Source of the DNA: Branchinecta lynchi
Taxonomy: Eukaryota; Arthropoda; Branchiopoda; Anostraca; Branchinectidae
Length of the DNA: 64,000 bases
Direction of reading: 5' to 3'
NCBI GenBank assembly: GCA_023053575.1
Contig: JAKZAP010000001.1
Coordinates: 10,246,849 to 10,310,848 of the forward strand
Made by a program: the position numbers and the translations under genes. Position 1 is the first letter of the stretch, and the number at the start of each line of letters is the position of its first letter. The notes under the pieces are model-generated. The model saw only the letters and a program-made list of their open reading frames with translations, was not told the origin of the DNA and did no database searches. Shown piece by piece: positions 55,091-64,000 of the stretch.

Positions 55091-55459
55091 CGACAAGTCA
55101 TTTTACGTGACATATTTCAAATAATCTATCTGTTCAGCCTTCTCCTCCAAAAGCAAGTAAGTGCACGAGCAGAGGGAGTCCCAGCAGTGACGGCAGTGCA
55201 AGAGTGACCTAAGAAGTCGCCAACTGCAGTCTACGTTGGGTCCACACCGAGTATACAAACCGCGTGAACGGCTCAAGAGCCATATAGCGATCCTACTAAT
55301 CTGTCGGTTCATCACTCTGTACAAGTCTTACTAGTTCCGACATTTCCGGAAAAGGTAGGACGGGAACTTATTATCCCCAGTCTCTACGGACAGAAGGCCA
55401 ATTTCACTAAGAGTTCATCAGACGTTGCCAAACGCTTAAAATGTACCCTTGAAATCACC

Positions 55460-55585
55460 AAAGCAAATCTATTTTGGAAGCATTCCCCGTTCTCTCGCTG
55501 TTTTCTGTACGCGTAGTCCGTCTGCAGTGACTACCTCTGTTCTCACCTTTCGCCTTGATTCTCCGAGGAGTCCTCGGGGTACGCG
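55460..55585 (-). mobile_element. Family B MITE fragment (copy 4)
   Basis: TTTTGGAAGCATTCCCCGTT, CTCGCTGTTTTCTGTACGCG and CCGAGGAGTCCTCGGGG are the reverse of one terminal section of family B. The other terminus is missing. Confidence 0.6.
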
Positions 55586-55659
55586 GGGTACTTTTTTCGA
55601 GTACGCGGTACAAGAAAGTAGATGAGAACGTCACCGCAATCCAAAAAAGTGGTTCGGAC

Positions 55660-57600
55660 CTAGGAGTAAGATATCTTATAGTTTCACTGAAGTCTGAGTT
55701 TCTCCGGCGTCGCCTCCGATCATATAGGGCGTTTGGTCCCTAGATACGTCACACGATTTCCGGTACCTCCCTCAAATTCCCCCACAGCGGCCGAATCTGA
55801 TTTGGACTCGTGAATGGATCATTTGAAACATCTTCGCTTACCAACTATCAAATTTTACTCGAATCTGAGCATTTTCTGAAAAATCCCCATGCCCCCCCCC
55901 CAGAAAATGTGTGGAACTACCCTCCAACTCTCCGTACTGTGGCCGAATACGACTCGAAAATATAAACGTCGCATCTCTTACATCTCCTCTTCCCGTCCGT
56001 CAAGTTTGAATGGAATCGAAGCACAGCCTATCTGCAAATTTCCCGTCCCCCCCTCCCCCTACCTTGGCCGGATCCGGTCCGGACGCCAAATAGTTACCAG
56101 AATAGAACCGGATAGTATCGGACGCATAAATTCGGTACTGTCCAACTTGCATTACATCGGTTCATCCGTTTGGTTTTTGCGCATGTCAAAAAGTTTCCGG
56201 ATCCTCACCCCCCTCCAAATCCCCCAACCATGTCTACTTGTGGTCCGACCGAATGCTTTGCATGTCTAGGTCATCAGTTTTGTCACCCATAAAGTTTCAC
56301 TCGAATCGGACCACCTGTATCGGTACTTGGACTATCTATACGGGGGGGGGGGGGGAGGGGGAAGCCGAAATGTGCCCTTCCCTCACTCACCCAAGAAATG
56401 GTCGGATCCAGGAACGGAAGCTTTACTAGCGCAATGTGTCAATTTGGTCCGGTCACTAATGTATCTGGAAAGTTTTATCGTTCTTCGCATAGCTGGAACT
56501 ATCCCAACTCGCGACCACCGGAATTCCGGGAAGCCCCCTCCAAACTCCCCCTACTGAGCCCCGATACGATCGAAACTAGCCAATCAGATTATTTTGGGGA
56601 ATATTGAGTAACATTCTGATTGGCTAGTTTCGAACCAAGCCCAATAGATAAAATCACATCCACTCCTTGCTGTCTTGAAAACCGAAAGGGAATTCAGGTC
56701 ATTGTACTCGGTCTGCGTGCTTCAGTATTAGCCAATCGAAATATTCCTTAGTATTCCCATAAGTAATCTGATTGGCTAGTACCCTGAAAAGTTGAACTGA
56801 TTTCAACTTGGGTGCGAGACTAGCTGGTACCCGAAACTGGCACCAATATCAATTGCGAACGGAAGAAACCCAGCTGATTCTCGGTCTCAGAGCGATTTCC
56901 GGAGCTGGACGGTACCGAGTATTAGCTAAACCCGTTGCGAATAGCCCTTTACGTATCTGTGGCTAATGCTCGTTCTCCCCACCAAGTTCCATCTCAATCC
57001 CTTAACTCTAAGCGCTGGAAGCCTTTCCGAGGAAGACGGCCTGCTCTTCTCGATAATCGCGGACTTGCTTACCGACCAAGTCCGTGCTTCCCTGCAAGTA
57101 GTCCCCGAAGCGCCGAATCAAATTTGTTGCGGAAAGTTATTGGCGGTGCGCCGCTGATATGTCTGAGTTTGTTCTGATTTTAGCATTTTGGGCGTTATTT
57201 TTTAATTTTCAAACAAATTTTTGCAATTATTCTACCACAATCGTCAGCGTTATTCTTCGATTGAAGTAGCGATCGTAATGTTGATCCATCTTTCTCACTT
57301 TTGTGCACATCCGCTCCACGTAAGCTCAGCAAAACCGTATTTTATCGGATTACATCCAGTCGTTCGTGTGGCGGTGCAGGGAAGGGGAATACGGAAACGT
57401 GTGATCCGCGTGACTCGATTCACAGGAGCAAAGCGATATTCCGTTTCTAAGGCCGAATCGTATCCGACCACGGGGGCAAGGGGGGACTCCGGGAATTTGG
57501 AGCATTCCGATGGAATATATGGATTCCACATTTTGAACATGCGAACAGTTTGGTTGCAAACATTCGTTGCAAAGGAATATAGGGATTGGGATGAAACTAA
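55660..57600. repeat. Decayed family D array
   Basis: Repeated CCACTCGAATC-like, AAGTTT(C/T)A(C/T)TCGAAT, CCGGATCCGGTCCGG and CCCCCTCCAAA phrases at roughly 130-150 base spacing indicate old, diverged family D units. Overlapping open frames in several registers are consistent with repeat-derived text rather than genes. Confidence 0.5.
56571..56632. repeat. Perfect 18-bp hairpin with inverted CCAAT boxes
   Basis: CGAAACTAGCCAATCAGA (56571-56588) pairs with TCTGATTGGCTAGTTTCG (56615-56632) across a 26-base loop. A shorter relative, TAGCCAATC (56729-56737) and GATTGGCTA (56770-56778), follows about 100 bases on. Confidence 0.75.
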
Positions 57601-57617
57601 GACAGTACAAAGACTAT

Positions 57618-57899
57618 AGGCGTATTCTATTCTTCAGTTGAAAAAATTAGTCTAGATCCACTTTATTTTTGGTTTTCTTTATTCTGATTCTTTTTTAATT
57701 AATTTTAAATTGCACCAACACCAGGAAAAATTGATTCCCCTCCGAATCTGGAAGGGAGTCCTTTTCGGTGTTGGTGATGATAATCGGAGCATTCTCCGTC
57801 CGTGGGGACTCGCGAGAAGACGGGGAGTGAGTCCTCTGGACATACAAAAACGCGGGGACTCCTCAAGTGGAGTCCTCGGGGAACGGCGAGAATACGCCT
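57618..57899. mobile_element. Family B MITE, copy 5, internally deleted
   Basis: 282 bp. AGGCGTATTCT start after TAT (57615-57617) and GGCGAGAATACGCCT end before TAT (57900-57902). The left arm beyond the terminus is deleted. Confidence 0.85.
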
Positions 57900-57902
57900 T
57901 AT

Positions 57903-58329
57903 GGGTCTCAGATGTATGATTTTGAAGTCCGGACCAAATACGACCTTGGTGCGGGGAGCTGGAAGGGGCGTACTTCGTCCGATCACGTCCGACTTCGCGG
58001 GGGGGGGGGGGCGGAGGCCTGGAAACCGTGAAACATACGTAGAGTCCAAAGGTCAAGGAACCTAGATATATTATTTTGAGGTCGAGAACCCGACTACGGT
58101 GTTGGGACGGTAACATGCGTCGGAACCAGATGGATGGAGGGATTGGGACGAAACTTGGATTGTGCAAAGGTAACGGGCCCAACATCAGGAAGGGCTTCCA
58201 TTCAATTGATCCGGTGGGTGATAGGATCAAATTCCCTAGATATGATATTTACGTGCCCAAATCACATGGGGACACATTGGTCGTTTAGGGAGGTTCTGGA
58301 AATTTTCTGAAGCGCATAGGGACCAAAAG
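57903..58329. repeat. Decayed family D sequence, continued
   Basis: GGATTGGGACGAAACTTGGA, GGTCCGGAC-like and GGGTGATAGGATCAAAT phrases match family D units read in the opposite direction, with G runs at 57999-58012. Confidence 0.45.
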
Positions 58330-58517
58330 AAGACAGTGAGAAACTTAGAAGGCACATAGCCAACGGAGCGCTGAAGTTAAGAGCGACCAAGCTTAGTAGT
58401 GAGGCTTCATAGCCGTAGGAAAATATTGTTGTTGTTTTCTCTTGTAATATTTGTGTATTATTGTTGTGTTTTGAATATGGCCCGGGCCTTTAAATAAACT
58501 CATGATTATTATTATTA
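58330..58517 (+). mobile_element. LINE 3' end with ATT-repeat tail
   Basis: GGCCCGGGCCTTTAAATAAA then CTCATGATTATTATTATTAT closes the block, which reads as the 3' untranslated end of a non-LTR retrotransposon. Coding part absent. Confidence 0.55.
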
Positions 58518-58811
58518 TGCCATGGACCCGGATATGCCATTTCCGGTCTAGAGTCTGGACCGGATGCGACCTGATATTATGTTGATGGAGTACAGTACTA
58601 CTCAAGTGACTTTACCGCGACACATCAGCTGGTTTATTTGTCCTAGGACAAGTCCCTCGGGTAAAAATTTCATCTTCCATCTAACCTCGTGGCATGGGGA
58701 TGTGAAGTGCTTAGATAGATTCATTTTTGGCGGTATCACTGTTCCTTTAGCCTGCTTGTTCGCGACCATTATCGTGGTTTGCAAACTAAGTTCGAAAGCC
58801 CGTCTGTACTT

Positions 58812-58892
58812 CATTGGTAGAGCAAGTGGTCTTTCAAGTAGCCTTGAAAGCGGAAGGTCCTAGATTCAAATCTCGGCTGTCTAGGACCCATG
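58812..58892 (+). repeat. tRNA-like SINE head remnant
   Basis: TTGGTAGAGCAAGTGG resembles a Pol III A box and GGTCCTAGATTCAAATCTCG a B box, about 45 bases apart. CTTTCAAG/CTTGAAAG can form an anticodon-like stem. The T-stem pairing is poor and no CCA-ready acceptor is present, so it is not a working tRNA. GGTCCTAGA and TCTAGGACC (58856-58891) form a 9-bp inverted repeat. Confidence 0.35.
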
Positions 58893-59066
58893 ACAGTTTT
58901 AGCGGTGCACGCACCTCACACGGTCCCGGATTTCCCCTCACTCCACCCCTACACGGATGATGGGATCCGGTGAAGAAGGTTTCGTTGAATATCAGTTGGG
59001 TCCTTTATAGTCCTTCATATAGTCCTAGCTTATATGAAAATCCCGGAGCTAGCAAACTTAAACATA

Positions 59067-59481
59067 AGGCGTATTCTCGCCGTTCCCCCAGGAATCCTCG
59101 GGGAATCGAAGGGAACGGCGAGAATAGAGGGAGTCACTCCACGCGGACTCCGCCTACAGAAACAGCGAGAACACGGGGAATGTTTCCAAAATCGATTTTG
59201 TTCGAATAAGAAATATGCAGTTGACGAAATTAGTCTGTATCCACTTTATTTTTGGTTTTGTTTATTCTGATTATTTTTAGTTAATTTTACATTGCACCAA
59301 TACCAGCAAAAATTGATTCCCCTCCGAATCTGAAAGGGAGTCCTTTTTGATGACGGGGATGATAATTGGAGCATTCCCCGTCCGTGGGGACTCGCGAGAA
59401 TACGGGGAGTGAGTCCCTGGGACAAAAGAAAACGCGGGGACTCCTCAAGTGGAGTTCTCGGGGAACGGCGAGAATACGCCT
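59067..59481. mobile_element. Family B MITE, copy 6 (complete)
   Basis: 415 bp, AGGCGTATTCTCGCCGTTCC to GGAACGGCGAGAATACGCCT, ATA duplicated at 59064-59066 and 59482-59484. Subterminal palindromes (CGAGGAATCC, ACTCCACGCGGACTCCGCG) and an AT-rich centre. Best reference copy of the family. Confidence 0.9.
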
Positions 59482-59913
59482 ATAGGGATAGAAGAACCGA
59501 CGGAGAGACATCATGGTTGCTACATGGCACTTGATTCGGAGTCTGCAAGTGCGATACAACATACAATTCTTGAATATTTAAGATATTACCTGCAGTGGTA
59601 CTATAGGTAGAATTCTTTCAACGGAGGAATCTCCAGCAATAAAAGGCATTTCTAGGGAATTTGAAATTCTACAGCAAGCGAGGTTTTCAACGTTCTATAT
59701 AGCTTGTCTGGAAGTGTCTGAACTGGCAAAAGTTGGACAGAGTGATGAACAGACAAGCAGCACTAACGCTATTTGGCACTTTGTTTACACGGTTTGGAGT
59801 CAACATAAACTTTTTGGTAAAAATTGTCATTCTTGCACTGCCGCCACAACAGAAGACTTTTCTGTTGGTGCACTTGCTGACGAGCAAAAACAGAACCACA
59901 ACCTGGAACCTAG

Positions 59914-60332
59914 AGAAGTATTCTCGCCGTTCCCTGAGGACTCCTCGGGGAATGGAAGGGAACGGCGAGAATACAGGGAGTCTTTCCATGCGGACTCCGC
60001 GTACAACCACAGCGAGAACAGGGTGAATGCTTCGAAATTGGATGTTGTTCTAAAAAAAAAAAAATGTGTAGTTGACGAAATTAGTCCGGATCCAATTTAT
60101 TTTTGGTTTTGTTTATTCTGATTATTTTTAATTAATTTTACATTGCACCAACACCAGCAAAAACTGATTCCCCTCCGGATCTGAAAAGGAGTCCTTTTTG
60201 ATGCTGGTGATGATAATCAGAGCATTTCATGTCCATGGGTACTCGCAAGAATACAGGGAGTGAGTCCCCGGGACAAACAAAAACGCAGGGTCTCCTCAAG
60301 TGGAGTCTTCGTGGAACAAAGAGAATGCGCCT
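59914..60332. mobile_element. Family B MITE, copy 7
   Basis: 419 bp, AGAAGTATTCTCGCCGTTCC start after TAG (59911-59913), AGAGAATGCGCCT end before TAG (60333-60335). An A run at 60051-60064 is within the centre. Confidence 0.85.
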
Positions 60333-60335
60333 TAG

Positions 60336-60698
60336 GAAAGATACAGTTCAATGGAAAGAGAATCTGATAAAAAAGATTCGGCGTCATAATTTACCGGCTG
60401 GCCACCACCCCCAACTGCGGCGTGCCGCCGGCTTTCTTCGCAGCCTCGGGAACTACCTGCAAGGTGTTACTCCATCATGCAGGCAGTAAATCCAGAAATG
60501 TATTTTGTGCAGAAGTGCTGCAGCAGCGATGCGGCAGCACTATGGCAAAAAACGATGCTGACAACACTGGCACTTGGCGTAGATTTCAAAACGTGAAAAA
60601 GCACGCGCTCGTAGTCTATTCCGCCTGTTTAGCCCACTCTAGCATTTTTCAGAATTTGCTGGATGTATTGATAATTATTATATTTTCTTTCCATTTAG
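60336..60698. other. Relatively GC-rich unique stretch
   Basis: Contains GCGGCGTGCCGCCGGC near 60417 and GCAGCAGCGATGCGGCAGCA near 60521. Unlike its neighbours it has no repeat relatives in the window. It could be promoter or 5' sequence of a gene to the right, but nothing proves it. Confidence 0.3.
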
Positions 60699-60732
60699 AC
60701 TTCTAGACTAAGACATGTCAGGAAAAAGAACA
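60699..60732 (+). CDS. Possible tiny first coding exon (MSGKRT)
   Basis: A T/C-rich tract ending TTTCCATTTAG, then an ATG at 60715 opening MSGKRT, then GTAAGTGG, a consensus 5' splice site. This would be an exon of 34 bases on the plus strand, opposite to PCNA. No following exon could be linked, so it is a hypothesis from splice signals alone. Confidence 0.15.
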
Positions 60733-60826
60733 GTAAGTGGATGATTTTGTTACCTTGTTTTCTATTTGTCTGAACAGATTGGAGAGTTAAAAGAGTTGCA
60801 TTTTTGCAGATACCATGGTATAGAGC

Positions 60827-61382
60827 AATTGCACCATACCGGACGAAAACGGACGTGATCGTAACAAAAAAATTTATATTAGGAAGTATAGGACTTGCAA
60901 CTTTGAAATTAAATTATCGGCGTTTTATCATCCTTCTGAGCCAGGAACTTGCTGGAAATGTTAATTAGGGTATTCCTTAACCATATATTACTATTTTTGC
61001 AAAAGAGTTTCCATGGAAGTAAGAGTTTGAAGGCGTCAAAGTTTGTAAAGAAAGACGGAGTCTCGTCCTATTGGTCAATTATGACAGATTTTCTCAAATC
61101 CGAGTCATCGCCGACCAATAGGATTTGAGACTCCGTTTTTGTGTTCAAACTTTGAAGCCTTCAAGCTCTTACTTCTATGGACTCTTTTGCAAAAATAGAA
61201 TTATACGGTTAAGGAATAGCCCAATTAACATTTCCAAGTCCCTGGCCCAGGATGATGATAAGACGCCGATAATTTAATTTCAAAGTTGAAAGTCGTATAC
61301 CTCCCAGTGTTAAAGTTTTTTGTTATGATCCCGTGATGATGGAGTAGCAATATCCGTTTTCATTGGGTAGGGTGCACTCTGT
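60827..61382. mobile_element. Foldback element, arms of about 220-260 bp
   Basis: GCAAAAGAGTTTCCATGGAA, GGCGTTTTATCATCCT and GATCGTAACAAAAAA on the left recur as reverse complements on the right, around a centre at about 61090. The right arm carries small insertions near its tip. No coding content. Similar in plan to 22430-23271 but unrelated in sequence. Confidence 0.75.
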
Positions 61383-61394
61383 CTATCTGGTACC

Positions 61395-61640
61395 AGAGTC
61401 TAAAGCCGTTTTTGTAGTTATTGAGGTATCTGATACTACAGTCAAAAGGCATTTTTGCCGACCTGATATTTAGATACCGCTGTCCGACCTTGCCCTTGGT
61501 AACTGATCGTGGTATCTGAAAAAGTCATGTCACTTTCATTAGTTTTTGTCAAATTTGTAGGGAAGAAGTTTGGCACTTAGTGGTTTGGATGAATATCAGT
61601 TTTTCTTTTGGGATGATGTCATAAAGCACCATTTTGGCAA
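61395..61640. repeat. GGTATCTGATACC repeat, third copy
   Basis: GAGGTATCTGATACTACAGT, GGTAACTGATCGTGGTATCT and TGAATATCAGTTTTTCTTTT match 47340-47600. Confidence 0.55.
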
Positions 61641-61688
61641 CTCTCGTTATTGCAGAGCAACTGTACCGTACATCAGATCCATCAGATC

Positions 61689-61989
61689 AGTCAACCACAA
61701 ACCCCTGATTTTTGGATACCCTATGACAAACGCTGGATATACCTAGCATTTGGCATATCCTATGCCAAACGCTGGATACCTGTTGTCAATCTAATCCTGA
61801 CCTATCTAACTAAAGATGAATTCTGATTGGTTGATTTCTGGCTTCAGCCAAACCATTAATATTTTACTGGATTATGGTATCCAGCATTTGTCATAGTGTA
61901 TCCAGCATTAGGCATACAGTATGCCAAACGCTAGATATACCCAGCGTTTGGCATAGGGTATCCATAAAATCAGGAATTTGTGGTAGACT
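61689..61989. mobile_element. Inverted-repeat element of TATGCCAAACGCTGGATA modules, short copy
   Basis: AGTCAACCACAAACCCCTGA to TCAGGAATTTGTGGTAGACT. It has about seven TATGCCAAACGCTGGATA-type modules in both directions and the TTCTGATTGGTTGATTTCTG block also found at 52080-52556. Confidence 0.7.
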
Positions 61990-62059
61990 GTATCAGATAC
62001 CATGGTTACTGCCCAAAAGACTAATTGAAGATCCAGTTACTTTGGTAACAGATATCATG

Positions 62060-63300
62060 GTATCTGCCTAAATGCAACTAAGGTTAGGGCTTGGATAGGG
62101 TTGGACTGAGTTTAGGAAACAGCACTGTGACTCACAGTGCGAGTAGGTATTAGGCAAAATGCTTCAGTGATCTGCAACACCATTTACATCGAAGTGGGAG
62201 GTTCATTCTTTATGTTCAACATTTCAATGGCTGGTATACACATCCAAGTGGGAAGTTCATTCTTCTATGGCCAGTATACTGTAGGCTAGGCTGATAATAA
62301 CTTATGAGTTAGTCGATGAATTTTGGTTACCATTATTTATTTTTATTACCTGTTCTGTAGCTTATAGGAGACTTTACCATTGTTCCTAGGTAATATTGCT
62401 ATCACTGACTTTTTGGTTTTACTATGCTCCAGCAAAATTGGAAATGGAATGACACCGTGAAGTCTACAAAATAGGGGTAGTTAAAGATTCTTGATAAGAA
62501 TCAAACTCATGGGTTACTTAAGCTGAATTAATTAGAAAAGCACTATTCTGAAAACCTATCACTTGTATTGCTGTGGTGGTTTTCAGTTGTTTTGATCTCA
62601 TGAAAAGTGTAAAATAATTCTGACTGAGGGCACTTGTAAGGAAAGGGAAGCTTTTCTTTCCATGTACTGTATTTTTAAATTTCATGGACAAATTTGTTTA
62701 GATAGGGAAAACATGTTGAAATTTAGCAGTAACTTCACCTTGTGTGGTATGATTAGTCCATAGTACCTCTCTCTGATTGTCACCTTAATGGGAATATATT
62801 CATTATTGACATCGGTGTTCAAGAGTGTGACAGTTAATTGTACCATAAACGAGTGAGACTCTGTGTCTTGTACTTGTTTGGTAGTCAGAAAAGGCAGCTA
62901 TCATTGGTGTAAGGGCTTAGAAACTGTATTGTATTGTAGTAGCATGGTATCCAGCATACCGACAAGTGCAGAAATCACAGTTTTGGGCTGGTTGAAATTT
63001 ATGTCTAACAATCGCATTGGCTTTCCTAAAGAAAACAAGAGTCGCGTTCGTTTTCGTCGTGCGTCATAGTCATATTAGTGTTTTCTTTGGCACATTCTAC
63101 AAACGTCGTGTCATTGATGAAGTTAATACAAAAATGTTAATAGTCCAACTAACTTAATAGTTACAACAGCTATAATAAAGTACAAAAATGGATTTTAGTA
63201 TAACAGGCCCTCTGTTTTTAAGCTTAGTTTACAAGTTTAATTTGTTTTGCTGAGAATTTTGAAAATTCATGCCTAATTACTCAACTGAGATGTTGAAACT
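62060..63300. other. Unique non-coding stretch
   Basis: No repeat relatives and no credible coding frame; the 68-codon frame at 62863-63069 has no domain. CATCGAAGTGGGAGGTTCATTC and CATCCAAGTGGGAAGTTCATTC at about 62187 and 62250 form a local duplication. Confidence 0.35.
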
Positions 63301-63429
63301 GACTGTCCGCGTCCGTATGTCGTTTTAGGAACGACGAAGAAACTGCAGTTCAACTGAACAAACAGATCCCCTTATTCTCGTCAGTCCAACGCCGTTCACG
63401 AACAAAGTGATAATGAAACGCTTATAGTA

Positions 63430-64000
63430 AAGGCACTGTCTAGGGAACCGGGAGTCGTACTTTATGTCCTACGGGCTACGGAACCGGTAGTTCTCACGGA
63501 AACCAAACCATATGAGCTGCGATTCCGGGATCTGACGTCATTAACTAACGGAAACTTGTATGTGCTGGCTCCCGTTCCGGTAGTAATTGGAAATAACTCA
63601 CGGAAACTTCATCGCACCAGCTTCTCGTCCGGTAGCCTCACGGAATTGTGTACCCAGAAGCTAGGGAGCCGGTAGTTGATACCGGAAACTGTATAATTGG
63701 AGCTTCTGTTCCGGTAGTGTCTACGTGGAATATAAGACTCACGGAATAGTTTGGATGAGAGCTAGCATACCGGGATTTTCACGGACTTAGAGAAAATAAC
63801 ATTGGACAAAATTCACTACCTGAACCCATATACTGAGAGCTAAGGTACCGGTAGCAACTACTATTTGCTTGAAAATGACCAGCTCACGGACACAGGTGAC
63901 TATGGGCTAGGGTTCCGGTAGTGACGAAAAAAAAAAAAAAATATAACTCACGGACCTATGTCAGTGTAGACTAGGAAACCGGAAGTGAATATTTTTTACT
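63430..64000. repeat. Array of alternating CCGGTAG and CTCACGGA modules, runs off the window
   Basis: CCGGTAG or a one-base variant recurs at about 63485, 63578, 63631, 63671, 63712, 63849, 63914 and 63980, usually preceded by GAGCTAGGG-like text. CTCACGGA recurs between them at about 63495, 63597, 63637, 63743, 63882 and 63947. Spacing varies from about 40 to 130 bases, so this is not a simple satellite. The right boundary is outside the window. Confidence 0.65.

Noticed and set aside
57679..58230. 183-codon minus-strand frame
   Set aside because: It spans a family B MITE and decayed family D sequence. The serine/proline-rich peptide is the translated terminal repeat and recurs in other MITE copies.

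Overview
The window looks like a piece of a large, repeat-rich animal nuclear genome. It has spliced genes with GT-AG introns, LINE tails, a Penelope-type retroelement fragment, many hAT-like transposons with 8-bp target duplications, and long G/C homopolymers. No operons, bacterial genes or CRISPR arrays are visible. The one recognisable host gene is PCNA. Its protein keeps residues I recall as typical of arthropod PCNA (for example the [15 protein letters not shown] stretch), so an arthropod, perhaps a crustacean, is my best guess. I cannot name the species.

PCNA lies on the minus strand. Six coding exons can be joined by hand into a complete 260-residue protein: 49632-49519, 47760-47654, 46126-45961, 43884-43740, 42017-41878 and 40446-40336. 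A splice acceptor 25 bases upstream of the ATG implies at least one untranslated 5' exon that I could not place. All five introns carry transposon insertions or repeats: a hAT element in intron 1, dispersed repeats in intron 2, two inverted-repeat elements (one split by a minisatellite element) in intron 3, a Penelope GIY-YIG fragment in intron 4, and a small hAT element plus LINE tails in intron 5.

Almost everything else is mobile or repetitive. The main families are as follows. (A) Elements bounded by GGGATCCCAAAACGTAAG and TTTGGTCTTGTT with an internal array of about 137 bp; seven copies. (B) Roughly 410-bp elements with GGCGTATTCTCGCC ends and 3-bp target duplications; seven copies or fragments. 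(D) Elements bounded by ATATGGCACTTG with an array whose 281-bp unit is itself a dimer; two clear copies and two decayed zones. (hAT) Several families with CAGGGGCG, CAGTGGTT or CAAGGCCGTATCC ends and 8-bp target duplications; one retains the end of a transposase. There are also foldback elements, LINE remnants and several degenerate module arrays, one of which runs off the right edge.

Layout: 1-8.7 kb, MITEs and two A copies; 8.7-11 kb, D copy; 11.6-12.9 kb, a GTCGAGTA module array; 14.6-26.6 kb, nested hAT elements and A copies; 27-34 kb, LINE and hAT remnants; 34.5-36.4 kb, the best D copy; 40.3-49.7 kb, PCNA; 49.8-60.3 kb, nested hAT, A, B and decayed D; 60.3-62 kb, a possible small exon, a foldback element and a satellite-like element; 63.4-64 kb, a CCGGTAG/CTCACGGA array. 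I see no dedicated new enzymatic system. The most unusual content is the set of minisatellite-bearing elements (A and D), which share a core motif, and the nested insertions that allow relative dating.
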